Source: Asterionellopsis glacialis
Taxonomy: Eukaryota; Bacillariophyta; Plagiogrammaphyceae; Rhaphoneidales; Asterionellopsidaceae
DNA length: 14,391 nucleotides
Direction of reading: 5' to 3'
Assembly (NCBI GenBank): GCA_014885115.2
Contig: WKLE02001884.1
Coordinates: forward strand, 1-14,391
How positions within the stretch are numbered: the stretch's first letter is position 1; every line of letters starts with the position of its first letter. Both the position numbers and the translations under genes were made by a program. Below, piece after piece: positions 7,965-14,391 of the stretch. Under the pieces are notes generated by a model that was not told the DNA's origin, searched no databases, and saw only the letters and a list, made by a program, of their open reading frames with translations.

Positions 7965-10506
7965 TCATTACTTGAAGACTCCATGAGTGACATCAAAAAA
8001 CAATTTGAGTCCATGAAAGAACAAAATGAACAAGTTAAAGCAGCCATTACATTATTACAACAACAACACAAAAAAGCCAAAGAAACTCAAGCCAAAGAAC
8101 AAGCTGAATACAAAAATCAATTCTAAAGTGATTTATTAACAGAGGTCGCCAATTGCATACAAGTATCAGTTCAACAACAATTCAATGCTCATCTTGACGC
8201 TAAATCTCTTGTGGGATCCCCGGTAAGAAAACTGCAAAAAAAAACGACTCAGTCACAGACTCCGCCAATAATTCATATCATAATCCAGCCAAGTTAGGAA
8301 AACCCCGATCAAGAACAGGACAGAGTATATGATGAGTATTAATAAGTATTTCCACTATTTTACCGACATGAGAAAGAAGGACCCAGTACAACTGTACATA
8401 CCCAAAACAAAACACGTATACAACAGTATCTGTCACTGTACCCAAGACGATTATGCTTGTTGGCAGAGGCACAAGAGGTTGAGGATGCGGCAATGGCCGC
8501 GGAGACCGCTCTAGTGTGATATCAACAGTGAGATTTGAGCAGCGCAACAATGATGGTTCTAATCCCTCATCTGCAAAAGGAAAGTTGGGACAACCAACGT
8601 CTCACCAGGAATCCAATGAGTGGTCCTTAATCGAAAAAAACAACAAAATCATCCAAAACTTCGGAACAGAGAAATCAACCAGGTACAAACCTCTTATGCA
8701 GATTCATATGAATCTACCAGCATATGAAAACCAAACAAATTTTGTCAATGTCCTGCATCATCAGAAAATTTTCTGCACTAAACTCTTTAAACTTGACTCT
8801 TCTATGAAAATTTTAAAATGGGAGGAGGAAGAAAAGAAGACGACGTCCAAAACAAATCTGATTACCACCATCGACCAATTACCTACTGACAAAAAGTTGC
8901 TATTGGACTAGATTGCAGGAACCACCGCCTCTACAGACAGAAATAACAAACAATCTCTTAAGTTTTTTATGTACATAAAGACTTCAATCATGTACTCCGA
9001 ATTACGAAAAATTCTCAAACCCTGGCTGGATGCACATCATCATCGCATGTTTGCCACTGAACTGTCAACCACAAATAATCGTCTTTTAGCATGGGTGAAG
9101 GACAGCCATCCGGACTGGACAAGACTTGATGACCTTCAATCTAAATTACAGGAATTAATCATTTGAAACTCAGACAAATATGTCAGCTGCGAACTGGATC
9201 TACGTCCTCGCAGAACCCGCATTGGAAAAGGACCAAACGCACTATTTTTTTGGGCAATTGGCATTACATGCAGCCTCAGCAATGTCCATGGTTACACTCA
9301 AGCAATCCTCAAAGGCCTATTGACTCCGGATCAAGTTCTGGACAGCTTAAAACATGTCCAGATTATTCCATTTAACCCAATTCCGGGTATTGTATCAAAT
9401 AATGAGCTCATCAAACTCGCTCGAGACCATGACAACCTAATGACACAGCTCAGGAAAAAGTCGATAATCGGATTTGCGGATATCACAACTCCTCATCCAA
9501 TCAAAGAAATGGACAAATATGCTGAAACAAGAGCAACATATACCTCACAGGAATATCTATTATCCCAAACAACACAAAGCTCACAGAAATTATTTCACTC
9601 CGTAGAAAGTCAAGGAAAAAATGGTTATTTAGTTATTTACAAGGAACACCTGCAAGCAACAATTGAGGATTTTTTTCACAACCTTCGGGCTACCATGGAA
9701 AATACGTTCCAACCAGAATTCGTCAATAAATACTTTACAGCAATAAAAAGCCATCTCGAAGAAATTGATCTTACTGATGATAATTCAGCAATATCAACAT
9801 TCAGCGCAGCCAAATCCTATTATCAGAGCATCAAGTCTCATGGCGTATTCTTCACTCCTGATAAAAAAAAAACAATTCAACAGCATCTAGCACTTAATCT
9901 GGCACCTACACACCATGCAAACGTGTTCAGTCCATATCCTTGGGATATGGAGACAATGTATTGTCTCTGGGGTCTTCGTTGGCCCCACTGCAAAATGCAT
10001 GGGAAAAAACCCCAAATGTAGGCACCACAATGCAACAAAATTCGCCAATCGACGACAATTCATCCATTGTTTTGTTAAAGTCTGAAGTCCAGGGATGGTT
10101 TGAAGAATTGAAAAATGAATCAAAGACAGAATGGGAACAAAGCCTACAAAAGTTCAATACGTTAAACACTAAACTCGCAGAAGTCACAGAAAGCAATGCT
10201 AAATTAGAACAAACTCTAGAAGTCATAAAAGACAACCACAAACAAGCTTTAGAAGACCAACGTTCTCTCTTTGAAGACCTCATCAAAAGTAACCTCAAAG
10301 AATTTGTAAATCAGAAAGTGAATCAACAATTCCAACTACAACAAGAACAGCTTCCCAAATCTTCTCTCTGCAAACAACAAAGAACCAATCCTTCTCATGA
10401 GAACCTTAGCAGTCCAGAGAGTTCTATAATTTGAGACATGGAAACAAACTGCACTCCGGAAATGTCCCCTAGGAGCCCCCAACCTATGACGGAGATGCCA
10501 CTCTAG
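7965..10506 (+). pseudogene. ORF1 protein of the non-LTR element (RNA-binding/packaging)
   Basis: ORF1 proteins of LINEs bind element RNA. A frame-3 segment (7965-8297, ATG 7983, TAA 8124-8126) is a Gln/Lys-rich coiled coil beginning MSDIKKQFESMKEQNEQV. The sense then runs in frame 2 from about 8380. It contains an RG-rich box, VGRGTRG then TGA (8480-8482) then GCGNGRGDRSS, and a conserved domain with QIHMNLPAYENQTNF, FKLDSSMKILKW, LRKILKPWLDAH and ELSTTNNRLLAWV, extending to about 9940 with further stops at 8909-8911 (TAG) and 9164-9166 (TGA) but no frameshift. Near 9940 it moves to frame 1 (DNVLSLGSSLAPLQNAW) and ends in a second coiled coil (about 10081-10350) and a Pro/Ser-rich tail, with TGA 10432-10434 and TAG 10504-10506. 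The conserved domain matches, from memory, a diatom element-associated family of unknown fold. Confidence 0.65.
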
Positions 10507-10562
10507 TCCATTCTAGAGAAAAAACCTGACATCACAACACAATCACACAAAGAACTAATCAT

Positions 10563-11502
10563 ATGAAATTCATACAACACCTCAATACCTTTCAAGAAAC
10601 AACATATTCACAACCCTACAAAGAACATACCACAACAGCAATGAGACTGTTCTTCATCAACGCGAATGGAATATTCAACAGTCCAACCAAGTTATCAGAC
10701 ATATTCATAACAGCAAAGGCGCTAGAAGCCGGAGTAATAGGAATAGCTGAAACAAACGTAAATTGGAAAAAAGAATATCTAAAAAGCAAATTCTCACACA
10801 CTCTAAAAACAACATGCAAACAGTCCAAGAATTTCACTAACTGGACAACTTCAAAGACACAATACTCTACATCCCAAATTCCAAATTGTTAGATATACAA
10901 CGAGGGGGTACAACCACTACAGTAGTTGGAAAGTGGGTAGGACGTATCATTGATTCTGGAAACGATAACCGCCTGGGCAGATGGACATGGCAAATGATGC
11001 GCGGCGACACTAATCTCACTATAATCATTGTCTACAGGGTTTGTCAAGACAAAGGCCTGAGTGGTGACTTGACAGCTCACGCCCAACAATTGTCACTACT
11101 CCTGGATACCACACCAACACCAGATCCACAAATCAAGTATTAGAAGATCTCAAGATATTCGTTACTCACTAACACCACAAAGGAGAAGCAGTCATCATAA
11201 TGATAGACGCAAATGAAGAATGCATATATCCCAATTCGAAGTTACGTCGAACAATGGACCATCTGCAGATGACTAATCTCCATCATCTTCTTCATGGTGA
11301 AGGATGCCCAAAGACATATATCCAAGGATCTCACCAAATAGACCACATTTGCAGATGTCCCAGAGTAGCACAAAATACAATCAATGCAGGAATTCTTCCC
11401 TTCAAACAGGGCATTGACACCGATCACAGAGGTCTTTACGTAGACGTCAAAGTTCACAACATTTTTAGAAGCTCTACAACAGACTTAAAAATATACCTCT
11501 GA
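10563..11502 (+). pseudogene. ORF2 N-terminus: AP-like endonuclease
   Basis: This domain nicks target DNA to prime reverse transcription. ORF2 probably starts at ATG 10563 (or 10641) in frame 3. MRLFFINANGIF (10641 on) carries the first metal-site Asn, and GVIGIAETNVNW the catalytic Glu (codon 10749-10751). Near 10835 the sense moves to frame 2 (LLDIQRGGTTTTVV, GKWVGRIID, GRWTWQMMRGD, TIIIVYRVCQD) up to TAG 11141-11143, and near 11105-11140 to frame 1 with a TAA at 11170-11172. Frame 1 holds MIDANEE (Asp 11206-11208, Asn 11212-11214), HQIDHIC (Asp 11341-11343) and the final TDHRGLYVDV (Asp/His 11422-11427), the counterpart of the SDH motif. All signature residues of the exonuclease-endonuclease-phosphatase fold are present, split over three frames. 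Confidence 0.82.
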
Positions 11503-12587
11503 GGAAACTGTCGTCAAAGAACAAGAAACACGCAGAAGCCCTTCGAGATACAGTCAGAAAAGGATGCATTAACCAAAAAATTTGCTGTAAACTATTGACA
11601 CTCTCAAAGATACCTCCAAATCAATGGAATAAAAGTCACCAGAAAATGCTGGACAAGATCAACAAAAAATTTACGGACATAGTCCTTTTGGCAGAAAACA
11701 AAGTAACTCACAAGCCATACGGATATCCAATATCTGAAAAACTGATTCAGGCAGGACAATTCTTACGATACTGGAAGATGCAGCTATTGAATTCAGTAAT
11801 AGCTTCGGTTAATCTACAGACAAACATTCAAAACCTAGAAGAAGACCTTGACATATCCCAGGACATTTGAAGTACAGTACTGAATACCCAACAAATCAAA
11901 TCATCCATTTCACAGGCAAAGTCTAAGCTCAAGTCTATTCAAAAAGAGGCATCGAAACTGCAAGAAGAGTGGTTACGAGAAAAGGCAATTACTGCGGCCA
12001 AAGACAACAATATTAGTGTGGTCTCAAATATTGCAGCATGTGAATCTAGCAAACACATATACAGAAATATAGCTCGAGACCTATCGGCCAAACAGCATAG
12101 CTCTGTTTACTTTATTGAAGTCCCCGCAGATGACAAACCACCCAGACAAAGTGATGTATGGAAGGAAGTACAAGGAGCTGATTTGATTCACTCTCACCTA
12201 TTTAGACATTCAGAAGACCACTACAGACTAGCGCAAAATACTCCCTTCAGAGAAACCAACAGAGGATTCCATTTAGGATTTACAGGTACCGGCCATGTAG
12301 CACACGATATTCTTCAGGGATGATACAACTATAAACTCAACGAGTTACATGAGGAAGCAAGGCGGTTCATTCCGAACCTACAACAACAGGAGTGTCCCAT
12401 CATGAGTACGACAATCTCCGAAACAGAAGTCTATAACCTATACAACAAGTGGAACAAACACACGCCAACATCACCATCACAGTTCCATTTAGGCCTATAC
12501 AAAGCATTAATTCACAGTTCTCATATTCTATCAATTATGACAATGCTTTTGAATCTGCCTTTAAAACATGGGATGCCGCTCCGTTGA
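11503..12587 (+). pseudogene. ORF2 linker between endonuclease and RT
   Basis: A single frame (frame 3) can be followed from about 11464 through 12587 with stops at 11868-11870 and 12321-12323 (both TGA) before the TGA at 12585-12587. It starts with the basic stretch PLRKLSSKNKKHAEAL and includes ENKVTHKPYGYPISEKL, a Lys/Gln-rich helix (IKSSISQAKSKLKSIQKEA), HYRLAQNTPF and WNKHTPTSPSQFHLGLYKA. The last two resemble conserved blocks just before the RT core of related diatom proteins (a TPF motif and an S-x-S-P-S-x-x-H-x-G-x-Y-K-A motif). The segment has no known enzymatic role and corresponds to the pre-RT region of LINEs. No frameshift is needed over 1.1 kb, so only point nonsense mutations disable this part. 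Confidence 0.65.
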
Positions 12588-13566
12588 TGGGAACACTCAA
12601 CGATGTGCATGATAGAAAAAGACATCGGAGCAACAAAACTTCATAGCCTCTGACTCATTCATTTGTTTGAAGCTGATATGAACGGTATTGCTAAGATCAT
12701 TTGGGCCCGAAGATTCATATACCATTGCCAGGATCATAATCTACTCCATCAGAACCAACACAGCGGGCTACCAGGATTCAAAACACAACGCGTATTGCTC
12801 AAATTCCGAATGACAATAGACTCAGCCAACATCATTATGAGACATAACCTGGCTATCAATATAATAATGATGCTGCTATGACCGAATCATCCCCGCAGTC
12901 AATGGTGTCTTGCATTTGTCCAAAGGAATGCCACTCAATGCAATCAAACTTCAAAACAACATACTATTAAACATGAAATATTCTGTCCAAACGGCACACG
13001 GTACCTCAGAAGACTCGTGGACAAACTCGTCGAATGATCCCAAATTTGGATTGGGACAAGGCGGTGGATGGTCACTGCCAGGTTGGGCCAGTTTGAGCTC
13101 AGACATGATGAAGACTCATGAGCAACTAGCACCACAGGGTATGACAATTCAATCAGTGACGGGCTCTAATGACTCTACTTGGAGAACCATCAATGCATAC
13201 GTAGACGATGCTAATAATGGATTAAATCATGGTGAGTTTCAAGAGGGAATTCCATACCCCACTCTGCTGGACCAATTAGAACAAACATCACAACAATGGG
13301 AACGAATTCTTCAAATCACAGTGGGCAATTTAAATGTAAAGAAATGCTTCTGTTCCCTTCTCACATGGGAATGGAATGGTGACTATCTGACTCCTAGGTC
13401 TATATTTGAGACACCTGGAGACATAGAAATCACAAACAGCTCAACAGGCGTAAAGTCAACAATTACACTATTGAGTCCAGAACAGGCATTCAAACTACTT
13501 AGAGTATGGGTACAACTTCATGGAAACATGACCACGCATTACAAGGAGCTCCAAGACGCAAATTAA
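12588..13566 (+). pseudogene. ORF2 reverse transcriptase core, YVDD
   Basis: The RT copies element RNA at the nicked target. Frame 3 continues after TGA 12585-12587 with WEHSTMCMIEKDIGATKL, a TGA at 12651-12653, then LIHLFEADMNGIAKIIWARR and DHNLLHQNQHSG. Motif A is split: NNDAA (Asp 12869-12871) is in frame 2 and YDRIIPAVN (12877 on) in frame 1, consistent with a small deletion between them. Frame 1 then stays open to TAA 13564-13566 and includes MKYSVQTAHGTS, motif B as GLGQGGGWSLPGW (13048-13086), motif C as AYVDDANNG (YVDD 13198-13209) and LNVKKCFCSLLTWEW. From memory, related diatom proteins usually read FVDD here, so YVDD is a variant. The catalytic aspartates survive. The match to the RT superfamily is firm; assignment to a named LINE clade is not possible by eye. 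Confidence 0.85.
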
Positions 13567-14203
13567 CAAGGTCAATCTGCACATCTAATCTCACTCACAA
13601 TGAGGCAATGATTGCATACAAAAGAGTAGCATTCAAGCAGTTAGAATACAGTTTACCAATGACAACATATACACAACAAGAACTTGATGATCTCCAACAG
13701 CAGTTCACACGAACATTTTTGTCAAACAGTGGCTACCACAGCTGATTTCCAAGAGTACTTGTATACGCACCGGAATGATATGGGTGCATTGGATTTGATA
13801 ACTTGTATCACTCCAGAGGAATACTACAATTAAAGTACGTCAAAGAGATGATCTTGGAAAATCGATGATTTGTTCCATAGTACAACTCTTCTCAGGGCTC
13901 AGTACTCCATTACTTCATCATCCATCGTCCTGGCATCCAAAACCTCTTAAATATATACCCAATGGGTGGATACTAATCATTCGTGACTTTCTATCAACCT
14001 TTAACGGATCCATAGAGTTTCCCGACCTGTGGGTACCCAACTGCCAGAGAGAACACGACTCAGTAATAATGGACAAAATAATGTTACACACCAAATCACC
14101 AACTGAACTAAGACAGATCAATGCGTGTCGACTATACCTCCGTGTAACCATGGTAACGGACAAAATTCATCAAAGAAAAATTCATCACGGGCACGTCACA
14201 TAA
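13567..14203 (+). pseudogene. ORF2 C-terminal domain
   Basis: After a frame change near 13555, frame 3 reads CTSNLTHNEAMIAYKRV, LEYSLPMTTYTQQELDDLQ and FLSNSGYHS, a TGA at 13743-13745, FPRVLVYAPE, a TGA at 13776-13778, YGCIGFDNLYHSRGILQL and a TGA at 13866-13868. The sense then continues in frame 2 (about 13868 on): VQLFSGLSTPLLHH, FLSTFNGSIEFPDLWVP, CQREHDSVIMDKI and LRQINACRLYLRVTMVTD, to a TAA after 14200. These blocks occur in this order at the C-terminus of related diatom RT proteins. The function is unknown. I see no RNase H and no CCHC knuckle, which many LINEs carry here. The INACRLYL block is the best-conserved landmark. Confidence 0.65.
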
Positions 14204-14391
14204 AATGAACTTGCTAACCTAGGTTACAAAGGTACAAATCCCAAGTTACAAACAAATGTATCTTAGGTTACAAATTATTAGTGAATTTCTGGTTACAATT
14301 TGTAATTTAAAATTGCAATTTTGCTCGGATTTGCTAGAAAATTGTAATCTAATTTTTTACCAATTTGTAATCACAGGTTACAAATTTGTAA
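14204..14391. repeat. 3' noncoding tail with repeated TTACAA/TTGTAA motif
   Basis: This AT-rich noncoding stretch directly follows the ORF2 stop. TTACAA occurs at 14224, 14246, 14268, 14293 and 14378, and its complement TTGTAA at 14300, 14342, 14365 and 14386. Most forward copies are within GGTTACAA. The first three are spaced exactly 22 bp. The last pair forms the perfect 14-bp palindrome ttacaaatttgtaa (14378-14391) at the window edge, and taacctaggtta (14215-14226) is another perfect palindrome at the left end. It could be the 3' UTR of the retrotransposon or the start of a different element. Confidence 0.75.

Larger units (their letters stand above)
7860..14391 (+). mobile_element. Non-LTR (LINE-like) retrotransposon, near full length, decayed
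   Basis: This is a single plus-strand unit with an ORF1 (coiled coils and RG-rich box) followed about 55 bp later by an ORF2 with AP endonuclease and reverse transcriptase, and then a 3' noncoding tail. That is the layout of LINE-class elements. There is no LTR, integrase or protease. Both ORFs resemble protein families I know from diatom genomes. The 5' end is placed where the transposase-like sequence fades, and the 3' end is not defined: no poly(A) tail or target-site duplication is visible, so it may continue past the window. About seven frameshifts and over ten stops show it is dead, although most catalytic motifs survive. Confidence 0.8.

Noticed and set aside
8278..8550. Minus-strand open frame of 90 codons, Pro-rich
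   Set aside because: It is antisense to the RG-rich box; the proline run is the complement of Gly/Arg codons.
9927..10298. Minus-strand open frame of 123 codons
   Set aside because: Antisense to the ORF1 coiled coil; Leu/Ser-rich composition is what reversed coiled-coil codons give.
1..14203. Possible stop-codon reassignment, because many frames are preserved around stops
   Set aside because: TAA, TAG and TGA all occur at positions where relatives have different residues, and they are accompanied by many frameshifts, so decay explains them. The TGA excess in the non-LTR element is reported separately.
1..14391. tRNA, rRNA, riboswitch, bacterial promoter or terminator signals
   Set aside because: None recognised by eye on either strand; the sequence is eukaryotic repeat DNA.

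Overview
The window looks like repeat-dense nuclear DNA of a eukaryotic alga, most likely a diatom. I base that on the proteins, not on a database search. The Ty3/gypsy pol motifs (HIYTDASKYQLGAVI, VERIHQ, TPGQLVFG) and the AP-endonuclease/reverse-transcriptase proteins at the right end are of the types I know from diatom genomes. I see no intact host gene, no rRNA or tRNA, and no bacterial signals. Everything recognisable is a decayed, often frameshifted transposable element.

Layout. (1) Positions 1-2183, minus strand: gag and the start of pol of Ty3/gypsy element A, running out of the left edge. Gag has several frameshifts, one caused by a 44-bp tandem duplication. (2) 2184-2366: noncoding, probably the leader/5' LTR side of element A. 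(3) 2367-5034, plus strand: a second, unrelated gypsy pol (element B), head-to-head with A and 5'-truncated, with reverse transcriptase, RNase H and integrase all recognisable but broken. (4) 5035-5386: noncoding LTR-like tail with TGACGT motifs, followed by a three-unit 89/90-bp tandem repeat (5387-5650). (5) 5651-about 6715: C-terminal part of a transposase-like protein family found in diatoms. About 270 bp downstream (6984-about 7850) lies the N-terminal part of what appears to be the same family, so the two halves are in reversed order. (6) About 7860-14203, plus strand: one long non-LTR retrotransposon. Its ORF1 has coiled coil, RG-rich box, conserved domain and second coiled coil. Its ORF2 has AP endonuclease, linker, reverse transcriptase with YVDD, and a conserved C-terminal domain. 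It is followed by a 3' noncoding stretch with at least nine TTACAA/TTGTAA motifs.

How it fits together. The retrotransposon begins where the transposase-like N-terminal half stops, so it probably inserted into or deleted part of that gene. No element could work autonomously as it stands: all carry stops and frameshifts, and the integrase of B has also lost a catalytic aspartate. The best candidate for something poorly described is the non-LTR element: its ORF1 architecture, its surviving catalytic motifs, its TGA-biased stops and its motif-rich 3' end. Frame and junction positions are hand-read and approximate to within tens of bases.
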